NCBI GenBank assembly: GCA_964550935.1
Contig: CAZKBB010000002.1
Span: 1-64,000, forward strand
Direction of reading: 5' to 3'
DNA length: 64,000 bases
Source: JBCBSP01 sp964550935
GTDB taxonomy: Bacteria; Pseudomonadota; Alphaproteobacteria; Caulobacterales; Maricaulaceae
The notes beneath the pieces are model-generated. The model searched no databases. It saw only the letters and a program-made list of their open reading frames with translations, and had not been told where the DNA came from. The translations under genes were made by a program, and so were the position numbers. Positions 56,799-64,000 of this stretch are shown piece after piece (within the stretch, counting starts at the first letter, position 1; each line of letters begins with the position of its first letter).

Positions 56799-57241
56799 GG
56801 CGCCTCTTCGCCGGTCTTTCCGCGGCGCTCCTGTGCGCGCTGACGCTCGCGGGCACGGCGTCGGCTCAAAACGAGGCCGACGGCCCGCCGCTCGACCGCG
56901 TCGAGGAAGCGCGCGCGCAGACCTTGATGAACGAGGTGNNNNNNNNNNGCGCATGATGGAACAGACGAAAATCTACGAGGCGCTGCATGGTGTGCGCGGG
57001 CGAGTCCATCCTGGACTCCAACGCCCCCATGGCGCGCGACATGCGCGTTTATGTGCGTGAGCGCGTCGCCGACGGCGCCTCGGACGAACAGGTGCGCGAC
57101 GCGCTGGTGGAGCGGTTCGGCCACGAAGTGCTCTTGCGCCCGCGCCTGGACGCGCGCACCGCGCCCTTGTGGATCGCGCCGGCGATCTTCCTCGTGCTCG
57201 GCGGTGCGCTGCTGTTCACGACAATGCGCAAGAAGGCGTGA
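56795..57241 (+). CDS. ccmH: CcmH/CcmL-type thioreductant protein, broken by an assembly gap
   Basis: The 5' part encodes a signal peptide (RRLFAGLSAALLCALTLAGT) and the end of the N-terminus ARAQTLMNEV. The 3' part (57 onwards from the gap) encodes RCMVCAGESILDSNAPMARD with the CxxC of CcmH, then VRERVADGASDEQVRDALVE and a C-terminal membrane helix. Normal CcmH runs ...NEV-RCxVC..., so NEV and RCMVC should be neighbours. Between them lie 10 Ns and about 35 odd bases with an in-frame TGA (56954). This looks like an assembly artefact, not a real pseudogene. The CxxC reduces the haem-binding cysteines of apocytochrome c. Confidence 0.75.
56939..56948. other. Assembly gap of 10 Ns in ccmH
   Basis: Ten unknown bases, probably a forced join of two contigs that in fact overlap or abut, because the protein is continuous without the bases to its right (56949 to about 56980). 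Confidence 0.9.
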
Positions 57242-57311
57242 TCGCGACGGCGTTGTCAGGCGGGTGTCGCGCACGCATGTAACGCGGTGACGCTGAAGCC
57301 GGAGGCCGCCC

Positions 57312-58517
57312 ATGGTCAAATCACAGAAAGTCACCTTTGAAGGCGCGCTCGGCGAGACGCTGGCCGCGCGCCTTGAGACCCCGGTCGGGCCGCCGCGCGC
57401 CTACGCGCTGTTCGCTCATTGCTTTAGTTGTTCCAAGGACGTCCACGCTGCCGGGCGCATCTCTCGCGGGCTGGCTGAAAAGGGCATTGCGGTCCTGCGC
57501 TTCGACTTCACCGGGCTCGGCCAGTCCGAGGGCGATTTCGCCAACACGAACTTCAGCTCCAACGTCGAAGACCTGATCAAGGCCGCGGAGTTCCTGCGCG
57601 ACGCCTTCGAGGCGCCGAGCCTGCTCGTCGGCCACTCGCTCGGCGGAGCGGCCGTGATCGCCGCAGCCCGGCGCATCGAGGGCGTCAAGGCGGTGGCCAC
57701 GCTCGGCGCCCCGGCCGACGCCGAGCATGTGAAGCAGAACTTCATCGAGCACGTGGACGCGATCGAGGAGACCGGCGAGGCGGAGGTCTCGCTCGGCGGG
57801 CGGGCCTTCCGGATCCGCAAGCAGTTCCTTGAGGACATCGAAGGCCGCGCGCTCGACGACGAGGTGGGCGCGCTCAAGGCCGCGCTTCTGATCGCCCATG
57901 CGCCTCTGGACGAAGTTGTGGGCGTGGACAACGCCACGCGCCTGTTCGTGGCCGCCAAGCACCCCAAGAGCTTCCTGTCGCTCGACGACGCCGATCATCT
58001 CATCTCCGATCCTGACCAGGCCCTGTCCGCGGCGCGGGTCATTGCGGCCTGGGCTGAGCGCTACGCCGCGCCCGACCCGCTGCCCGATCCGCCCCGCGCG
58101 CTGAAGGAAAGCGCAAGCGCGGTGGTTCAGGAGACCGGGCTCGGCGGCTTCCACGGCTGGGCGGTGACCGGCGGCGGTCACAGCTTCACCGTCGATGAGC
58201 CGGGAGACGTCGGCGGGCTCGACGGCGGCGCCTCGCCTTATCAGATCCTCTCCGCAGCGCTCGGCGCGTGCACGATCATGACGCTTCGCATGTACGCCCG
58301 TCGCAAGGGGTGGGACTGGGGCCGCATCACCACCGAGGTTCGCCATCAGAAGGCCGACGGCCGCGACCGCTTCGACCGGGTCGTGAAGGTCGAGGGCGAG
58401 TTGACGAACGATCAGGCCGACAAACTCGTGGAGATCGCCGGCAAGTGCCCGGTGCACCGCACCCTGGAGCGCGGCTCCGACATCGACACGCGCGCCGAGG
58501 TCGAGACCAAAGCCTGA
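57312..58517 (+). CDS. Alpha/beta hydrolase-OsmC fusion protein
   Basis: A 401-residue two-domain protein. The N-terminal alpha/beta hydrolase (about residues 1-255) has the nucleophile elbow VGHSLGGAAVIAA (Ser near 107), FDFTGLGQSEGDF and DDADHLISD with the catalytic His. The C-terminal OsmC domain (about 265-401) has the redox cysteines in ALGACTIMTLRMYARRKGW and GKCPVHRTLERGSD. OsmC proteins reduce organic hydroperoxides; the fusion is known in several bacteria and may handle a shared lipid or thioester substrate. The ATG has GGAGGCC upstream. It lies between ccmH and degP. Confidence 0.92.
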   Translation: MVKSQKVTFEGALGETLAARLETPVGPPRAYALFAHCFSCSKDVHAAGRISRGLAEKGIAVLRFDFTGLGQSEGDFANTNFSSNVEDLIKAAEFLRDAFEAPSLLVGHSLGGAAVIAAARRIEGVKAVATLGAPADAEHVKQNFIEHVDAIEETGEAEVSLGGRAFRIRKQFLEDIEGRALDDEVGALKAALLIAHAPLDEVVGVDNATRLFVAAKHPKSFLSLDDADHLISDPDQALSAARVIAAWAERYAAPDPLPDPPRALKESASAVVQETGLGGFHGWAVTGGGHSFTVDEPGDVGGLDGGASPYQILSAALGACTIMTLRMYARRKGWDWGRITTEVRHQKADGRDRFDRVVKVEGELTNDQADKLVEIAGKCPVHRTLERGSDIDTRAEVETKA

Positions 58518-58690
58518 ACCATGGCGCGACCCTTGCGCGACCGCGCCGCGTTACTGAACTGTAAGGAGTCGGCAATCTGCGTGACACCGCCCATATCCCA
58601 TGCAGGGATCGAAGCGGTGCGCTCGCCCGCGCCGCCTCTAAACCGAACGCGCATGACCTGCCTCGCCATCAACCAAGGATGCTCCAACGC

Positions 58691-60157
58691 ATGACGCTGA
58701 AGCTGAACCGCCTCGCGCTCGGCGCGGCCGCCGCCGCGCTTCTCACCGCCGCTCCGCTGGCCGGCGCCCCGTCCGCGCTCGCCCAGGACGCGCGCCCGCC
58801 GCTCGCCGCGGCCGTGCCGAACGGCGCGCCCATGTCCTTCGCCGATCTCATCGAGGAGGTGAGCCCTGCGGTCGTGTCGGTGGAGGTGTCCGGCCAGATC
58901 GAGCCGCGCATGGACGAGCGGGTTCTGCCGAACCTGCCGCCGCAGTTCCGCGAGTTCTTCGAGGACCGCATGCCCGAGCCGCAGCCGCGTGAACGCCGGG
59001 TGGAAGGCTCGGGCTTCTTCATCTCCGCCGACGGCCTCGTGGTGACGAACAACCACGTCGTCGACGACGCCAACGAGATCCAGATCGTCCTCAATGACGG
59101 CGAGCGCTACCAGGCCGAGATCGTGGGCACCGACGCGCCGACCGACATCGCGGTCCTGCGCGTGATCGACGCAGATGAGGCCTTCCCCTACGTCACCCTC
59201 GACCGCGACCCGGACATCCGCGTGGGCGACTGGGTGGTCGCGGTCGGCAACCCGTTCGGTCTCGGCGGGACGGTCACCGCCGGCATCGTGTCGGCCAAGG
59301 GCCGTCCCCTGGGCGCGGCTCAGGCCTACACGGACTTCCTCCAGATCGACGCCCCCATCAACAGGGGCAATTCCGGCGGGCCGACCTTCGACCTCAACGG
59401 CGACGTTGTCGGCGTAAACTCCGCGATCTTCTCGCCCTCGGGCGGCAATGTGGGCATCGGCTTCGCCATCCCCTCCGATCTCGCCGCGCGCATCATCGAC
59501 CAGCTGGTCGAGGCCGGCGCGGTCAGCCGCGGCTATCTGGGCGTGGCGCCGCAAACGCTCACGGCCGAGCTGAGCGAGGGCCTCGGCCTTGATCCCGACA
59601 CCGTCGGGGTCCTCCTCTCCAACGTGATCAACGGCACCCCGGCCCAGGACGCCGGGCTCGAGCAGGGCGATGTCGTCATTGAGGTGAACGGCGAGCCGGT
59701 CGAGGACGCGCGCGACCTCACCCGGCGCATCGGCGCGTACGCGCCCGGCGAGCGGGTCCGGCTCACCATCCTGCGCGACGGCGAAGAACGCACCGTGCGC
59801 GTGCGCCTGGCCGAACGTCCCGGCGAGCAGGAACTCGCTTCAGCCCCGCCTGCGGCCGAACTGTTCGGCATGACCATGGAAAGCGCCGACGAGGCCGCGC
59901 GCGAGCGCTTCGGCATCGAGGAGGAGCGCGGCGTGCTCGTCACCGGCGTGCGAAACGGCTCTGAAGCGGCCGAGAAGGGCATCCGTCCCGGCGACGTGAT
60001 CCTGGAGGCCGGCGGCGAGGACGTGCGCACGCCCAACGACATGCGCGCCGCCGCCGAAGCCGCGCGCGAGCGCGGGCGCAGCGCGGTTCTGGTGCTCGTG
60101 GCCACCCAAGGCGGCGTCCAGTACGTGGCGCTGCAATTCGAAGACGACGAGAACTAA
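58691..60157 (+). CDS. DegP/HtrA-type periplasmic serine protease
   Basis: A 488-residue Do-family protease. A signal peptide (LNRLALGAAAAALLTAAPLA, cleavage near SALAQD) leads to a trypsin-like domain with catalytic triad His in TNNHVVDDA, Asp in TDIAVLRV and Ser in RGNSGGPTF. Two PDZ domains follow (about 260-360 and 395-480). It degrades or refolds damaged envelope proteins. The start at 58691 is chosen because AAGGA stands 11 bases upstream; an ATG at 58679 would add four residues. It starts a block shared by many Alphaproteobacteria: degP, response regulator, kinase, glnE. Confidence 0.94.
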   Translation: MTLKLNRLALGAAAAALLTAAPLAGAPSALAQDARPPLAAAVPNGAPMSFADLIEEVSPAVVSVEVSGQIEPRMDERVLPNLPPQFREFFEDRMPEPQPRERRVEGSGFFISADGLVVTNNHVVDDANEIQIVLNDGERYQAEIVGTDAPTDIAVLRVIDADEAFPYVTLDRDPDIRVGDWVVAVGNPFGLGGTVTAGIVSAKGRPLGAAQAYTDFLQIDAPINRGNSGGPTFDLNGDVVGVNSAIFSPSGGNVGIGFAIPSDLAARIIDQLVEAGAVSRGYLGVAPQTLTAELSEGLGLDPDTVGVLLSNVINGTPAQDAGLEQGDVVIEVNGEPVEDARDLTRRIGAYAPGERVRLTILRDGEERTVRVRLAERPGEQELASAPPAAELFGMTMESADEAARERFGIEEERGVLVTGVRNGSEAAEKGIRPGDVILEAGGEDVRTPNDMRAAAEAARERGRSAVLVLVATQGGVQYVALQFEDDEN

Positions 60158-60163
60158 AGACCC

Positions 60164-60838
60164 ATGCGCGTCCTGATCATCGAGGACGACCTTGAGGTCT
60201 CCGGCTACATGGCGAAAGGCCTGCGCGAGGCCGGCCATGTGGCCGAGACCGCTGGCGATGGCGAAACCGGGCTCGCGCTGGCGCGCGACGCTGAGTTCGA
60301 CGTTCTGGTGGTCGACCGGATGCTGCCAAAGCTCGACGGCCTAGACGTCGTGGCCACGCTGCGCGGGGAGGGCGACAAGACCCCGGTCCTGATCCTCTCG
60401 GCGCTCGGCGAGGTCGATCACCGCGTCGAAGGCTTGAAGGCCGGCGGGGACGATTATCTCGTCAAGCCGTACGCCTTCGCCGAGCTGATCGCACGCGTGG
60501 AGGCGCTGGCGCGCCGGCGCGACCCCGAGACGGTCAAGACCAGGCTCGCCGTCGGCGATCTCGAGCTTGACCTCCTGGCGCGCACGGTGAGTCGGGGCGG
60601 GGAGGAGATCCTCTTGCAGCCGCGCGAGTTCCGGCTTCTGGAGTTCCTGATGCGCCACTCCGGCCAAGTGGTCACGCGCACCATGCTGCTTGAGAAGGTC
60701 TGGGACTATCACTTCGACCCCCAGACCAATGTCATTGACGTGCACATCTCCAGGCTGCGCGCCAAGATCGACAAGCCGTTCGGCTCCAGCATGCTGCACA
60801 CGGTGCGCGGCGCGGGCTATCGTCTCTCCGCAGCCTGA
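60164..60838 (+). CDS. OmpR-family response regulator
   Basis: A 224-residue response regulator. Asp8/Asp9 in IEDDLEVSGY, the phosphorylated Asp51 in VVDRMLPKLDGL and Lys in VKPYAFAELIARVEAL define the receiver. The winged helix contains LQPREFRLLEFLMRHSGQVV and DYHFDPQTNVIDVHISRLR, with VRGAGYRLSAA at the end. It starts 6 bases after degP, so the protease and regulator are co-expressed and envelope stress is a likely input. The sensor follows after 35 bases. Confidence 0.95.
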   Translation: MRVLIIEDDLEVSGYMAKGLREAGHVAETAGDGETGLALARDAEFDVLVVDRMLPKLDGLDVVATLRGEGDKTPVLILSALGEVDHRVEGLKAGGDDYLVKPYAFAELIARVEALARRRDPETVKTRLAVGDLELDLLARTVSRGGEEILLQPREFRLLEFLMRHSGQVVTRTMLLEKVWDYHFDPQTNVIDVHISRLRAKIDKPFGSSMLHTVRGAGYRLSAA

Positions 60839-60873
60839 ACAAGACCCGCGCGCGGCGGCGAGAGGAGGGGCGC

Positions 60874-62298
60874 GTGAACATCGCCAGATGGCGCATTCCC
60901 GCCTTCGCCCGCACGACCACCTTCCGCCTGACGCTCCTGTCGGCGGGGCTGTTCGCGCTGTCGAGCTTCGTCATCCTGTCGGTCGTCTACGGAGCGAGCG
61001 TCGGCGCGGCCATGCGCCGGGCCGACGCCGCGATCCAGACCGAGATCGCCGAAATCGAGACCCGCTTCGAAAGCGGCGGGCCGCAGGCGGCCAACCGCTA
61101 CATCGTTCAGCGCTCGGTCGGGGGCGGCGAGTTCCTTTATCTCCTCATCCACCCGTCCGGGCGGCGCGTGTCCGGCAACATCTCCGCGCTGCCCGCCCAG
61201 ACCCCTGACGCGCAAGGGCGCGTTCGCTTCGCCTATGATCGCGCCCCGGTCGACGACGCTGACGCCGGCGCGGAGGAGGGGCGCGCCGCGCGCGGGCGCA
61301 TCACCGACCTCGACCACGGCTACAAGCTCTTTGTCGGCCTGGACGTGGAGGAGGAGGCGCGCTTCGTCGGCAATACGCTGAACGCGGTGCTGCTCGCCTC
61401 GGGGCTGGCGCTGGCGCTGGGCGTGGTGTCCGGCGCAGTCGTCTCGCGGCGCTTCGCCAGGCGCATCGACGGTATTAACGCGGCCGCGCGGGAGGTCATG
61501 ACCGGCCGGCTGCAGACCCGGGCCCCGCGCACCTACACCGGCGACGAGCTGGATGAGCTGTCCCTGAACTTCAACGATATGCTGGATCGGGTGGAGCACC
61601 TGATGCACCGCATGCGCACTGCGGGCGATTCTATCGCGCACGATCTGCGCCTCCCGCTCACGCGCATGCGCGGGCGACTGGAAACGGCCCTGGTGGAGGC
61701 CGGCGACCTGGCCGCGCGCGAAGCCGCGCTCGCCCAGGCGGTGAACGACGCGGACGAGCTATTGAAGACCTTCAACGCGGTCTTGAGCCTGTCGCGCCTG
61801 CAGACCGGAGAACGCCGACGCGCGTTTGAGCGCCTCGATCCATGCATCGTCCTGTCTGACGTAGCCGAGCTTTACGCGCCCGTGTGCGAGGAGTCCGGCT
61901 TGGACTTCATCCACGAGGCGGAGGCCGGCTACGTCGTGATGGGCGATCGCGAGCTGATCGCCCAGGCGGTCGCGAATCTCCTCGACAACGCGGTGAAGTA
62001 CACGCCCGCGCATGGCGCCGTGGCGTTGCGCTGCCGCAAGACCGGCGCCGGCGAGGTGGAGGTCTCCGTCACCGACACAGGTCCCGGCATCCCCGCAGCG
62101 GACCGGGAACGCGCGCTGGAGCGCTTCGTGCGGCTGGATAAATCGCGCAGCCTGCCCGGCGTCGGGCTCGGCCTGTCGCTCGTCCACGCCATCGCCGAGG
62201 TGCACGGCGCGCGGCTCGCGCTCGACGACGGGCCGGGCGCGGTGGATGGGTCGGGTCCTGGACTTCGCGTGGCCCTGGTGTTCCCCGCCGCCGATTAG
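60874..62298 (+). CDS. Sensor histidine kinase of the degP block
   Basis: A 474-residue membrane kinase. Helices at about 18-40 and 170-190 enclose a periplasmic domain, with HAMP (RFARRIDGINAAAREVMTGR) after it. The H-box is DSIAHDLRLPLTRMRGRLE (His256), and the ATPase part has NLLDNAVKYTP, VTDTGPGIP and PGVGLGLSLVHAIAEVH. HDLRLPLTR is typical of kinases of the CopS/TctE kind. Start is a GTG with GAGGAGGGGCGC upstream. It forms a pair with the preceding regulator. Confidence 0.94.
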   Translation: MNIARWRIPAFARTTTFRLTLLSAGLFALSSFVILSVVYGASVGAAMRRADAAIQTEIAEIETRFESGGPQAANRYIVQRSVGGGEFLYLLIHPSGRRVSGNISALPAQTPDAQGRVRFAYDRAPVDDADAGAEEGRAARGRITDLDHGYKLFVGLDVEEEARFVGNTLNAVLLASGLALALGVVSGAVVSRRFARRIDGINAAAREVMTGRLQTRAPRTYTGDELDELSLNFNDMLDRVEHLMHRMRTAGDSIAHDLRLPLTRMRGRLETALVEAGDLAAREAALAQAVNDADELLKTFNAVLSLSRLQTGERRRAFERLDPCIVLSDVAELYAPVCEESGLDFIHEAEAGYVVMGDRELIAQAVANLLDNAVKYTPAHGAVALRCRKTGAGEVEVSVTDTGPGIPAADRERALERFVRLDKSRSLPGVGLGLSLVHAIAEVHGARLALDDGPGAVDGSGPGLRVALVFPAAD

Positions 62299-62361
62299 AC
62301 CCGGGCGCAGCCCGCCTGCACCGGCTTGCCCTGGGCGGTGACGCACGCCACCGTCGCGCCC

Positions 62362-64000
62362 ATGACAGCCGATCCCGCCCCGCTTCCTGAACGCATCGTG
62401 GTTCACCCGCCTGTGATCGACTCCCGGCGCGCGGACCGTCTGCGCGACCGGCTCGGCGGCGATGTCTTCGCGGCCTGGGGCTCGGACGGAGCGGCGTTTC
62501 TCGACGCGGTGTTCGCGGCCTCGCCTTATCTCGGCCGGCTCGCTTGTCAGCGCCCCGACATCCTGACGCGCCTCGCCGCCGAGCCGCCCGAGGCGATCTG
62601 CAAAGAGGCCGAGGCGGCCGCGCGCGCGGCCGGGCGGCTGGAGAGCGAGGACGCCGTTTCGGACGCCTTGCGCGAGGCCAAGCAGGCCGTCCATCTCGCC
62701 GCGGCGCTCGCCGATCTCTCCGGGGTCTGGAGCGTGGCGGAGCTGACCGGCGCGGTGACCCGCCTCGCCGACACGGCCTGTCAGGGCGCGTTCGAGGCGG
62801 CTGCGCGCCTGCACGGCTTCCCCGAGCCCGGCGAGGCGGCGTACGGGCCTGTCCCTGGCGTCTTCGTGCTCGCGCTCGGAAAGCACGGGGCGGGCACGCT
62901 CAACTATTCCAGCGATATCGATCTTGTTGCGGCGTGGGAGCCCGACCGCGCCGCCGCGCCGGAGGGCAAGGAGAAGCGGCGCGCCTTCGCCAAGCTGATC
63001 CAGACCACCGCCCGGCTGCTCTCTGACGTGACAGCGCGCGGCTATGTCTTTCGCGTCGATCTGCGCCTGCGCCCGGATCCCGGCTCCACGCCGATCGCCG
63101 TCAACGCCGACATGGCGCGCCATTACTTCGAGGCTGTGGGTCAGAACTGGGAGCGCGCCGCCTACGCCAAGGCCCGCGTTGTAGCCGGGGACATCACCGC
63201 GGGCGAGGCGTTCCTCGACGATCTGTCACCCTTCATTTGGCGGCGCACGCTCGACTTCGCCGCAGTAGAGGACATTCACGCGCTCGCCGCGCAGATCCAG
63301 TCGGTCGGTCGGCGCGCGGAGATACGCGCGGCCGGCCATGACGTGAAGCTCGGCCGTGGCGGAATCCGCGAGATCGAGTTCTACGCCCAGGTGCTGCAAC
63401 TCGTGTTCGGCGGGCGAAAGCCGGACCTGCGCGTGCGCGACACGGTCGGAGGGCTTCAGGCGCTCGCTTCGCACGACCTGGTCGCGCCGGAGGACGCCGA
63501 AGGCCTGATTGAGGACTACCGCTTCCTGCGCGCAATCGAGCATCGCATCCAGATGCGCGAGGACGAGCAAAGCCAGACTCTGCCCGGTGACGATCACGCG
63601 CGCGCAGCGATCGCTGCACTGGCAGGCTACGCCGAGCTGTCCGCCTTCGACGCTGAGGTGGAGGCGGTTCTGCGGCGCGTCCATGGGCGTTTTTCGGCGC
63701 AATTTCCCGAAACCGAAAGCCTGGCCACCTCAGCCGGCAGCCTTGTGCTGACAGGCGTCGAGCCGACGCCGGACACGCTCGCCACCTTGCGCCGGCACGG
63801 CTTCTCAGAGCCGGAGGCGGTCTGGTCCAAGCTCTCCGGCTGGGCGGCCGGGCGTGCGCGCGCGGCGCGCACCGAGCGCGCCCGGCGGCTTTTCTCCCGC
63901 CTGGCGCCGCGCCTGGTCGAAGCGATCGGGGCGACCGGCGATGCGGACGCGGCGCTGCGGCGCTTTTCGGTTTTTTTCGAGAACCTGCCGAGCGGGGTTC
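62362..64000 (+). CDS. glnE: Glutamine synthetase adenylyltransferase GlnE, 5' part
   Basis: A frame that stays open from the ATG at 62362 to the right edge (about 546 codons), so the gene continues beyond the window; full GlnE is about 950 residues. The first nucleotidyltransferase domain (adenylyl removase) has LALGKHGAGTLNYSSDIDLV, with the two metal aspartates, and VDLRLRPDPGSTPIAVNADM. VKLGRGGIREIEFYAQVLQ is another hallmark. The second domain would lie outside. GlnE modifies GlnA with AMP in response to nitrogen status via PII. No signal of a separate promoter is seen in the 63 bases after the kinase. Confidence 0.95.
   Translation, partial: MTADPAPLPERIVVHPPVIDSRRADRLRDRLGGDVFAAWGSDGAAFLDAVFAASPYLGRLACQRPDILTRLAAEPPEAICKEAEAAARAAGRLESEDAVSDALREAKQAVHLAAALADLSGVWSVAELTGAVTRLADTACQGAFEAAARLHGFPEPGEAAYGPVPGVFVLALGKHGAGTLNYSSDIDLVAAWEPDRAAAPEGKEKRRAFAKLIQTTARLLSDVTARGYVFRVDLRLRPDPGSTPIAVNADMARHYFEAVGQNWERAAYAKARVVAGDITAGEAFLDDLSPFIWRRTLDFAAVEDIHALAAQIQSVGRRAEIRAAGHDVKLGRGGIREIEFYAQVLQLVFGGRKPDLRVRDTVGGLQALASHDLVAPEDAEGLIEDYRFLRAIEHRIQMREDEQSQTLPGDDHARAAIAALAGYAELSAFDAEVEAVLRRVHGRFSAQFPETESLATSAGSLVLTGVEPTPDTLATLRRHGFSEPEAVWSKLSGWAAGRARAARTERARRLFSRLAPRLVEAIGATGDADAALRRFSVFFENLPSGV

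Noticed and set aside
1..64000. tRNA, rRNA, CRISPR arrays and insertion sequences
   Set aside because: No cloverleaf-like sequence, repeat-spacer array or transposase frame was recognised in the window; a computed scan would be more sensitive than reading.

Overview
The window is very GC-rich, densely packed chromosomal DNA from an alphaproteobacterium, most likely a stalked or dimorphic marine lineage such as the Maricaulales, Hyphomonadales or Caulobacterales. The pointers are a GTTC-N7-GTTC SOS-type box, split gafY/gafZ-like genes, a Rhodobacter-type gene transfer agent (GTA) cluster, a PleC/DivJ-type histidine kinase, DUF2336 and DUF1491 proteins, a ccmIEFH operon and a degP-TCS-glnE block. 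The taxonomic placement is inference; no rRNA or tRNA gene was seen. Three runs of Ns mark assembly gaps (8094-8193, 29831-29930, 56939-56948).

Layout. 1-3820: a TonB energising operon with two ExbB, two ExbD, a TonB and a secreted TPR protein, ended by a bidirectional terminator. 3944-8011 (minus): lipoprotein S9 oligopeptidase, MsrB and an MFS exporter. 8216-9331: a DUF2336 protein. 9480-17068: a nine-gene Mrp/Mnh cation/proton antiporter operon in the E-F-G-DUF4040-B-C-D order of archaeal Mbh modules, with three NuoL/M/N-like subunits and no large MrpA. 17204-18339: gafY/gafZ-like GTA activators behind a SOS-type box. 18336-25681: SufE, small envelope proteins, a sensor kinase and a possible BcsB-like protein. 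25753-33604: release factor 3, MscS, a second DUF2336 protein, a PAN-domain protein, a bacterial voltage-gated sodium channel, PBP1A and a YcgN-type protein. 33731-47801: the GTA structural cluster. 47893-52722: a DnaJ-family protein, a PepSY/two-component module and a conserved unknown. 52764-57241: DUF938 methyltransferase and ccmI-ccmE-ccmF-ccmH. 57312-64000: hydrolase/OsmC fusion, DegP, a two-component system and the 5' part of glnE.

The most interesting system is the GTA together with its likely control circuit. The structural cluster (small and large terminase, portal, protease, capsid, connector, tail terminator, tail tube, chaperones, short tape measure, baseplate hub, cell-wall peptidase and tip protein) has no integrase, replication or lysis genes, as expected for a GTA. 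Candidate activators gafY (DnaA domain IV-like) and gafZ (DUF6456) lie about 15 kb upstream. A perfect GTTC-N7-GTTC box overlaps the expected transcription start of gafY, suggesting direct LexA control of GTA activation. Inside the structural cluster, between the tail-terminator and tail-tube genes, sits a two-gene DUF4258/HTH toxin-antitoxin-like module with its own candidate promoter and operator. A strong intrinsic terminator follows it, so the late tail genes would need read-through, which is the task known for GafZ in Caulobacter. A second hairpin lies between the capsid and connector genes. The head-tail stopper gene (g7) is not seen.
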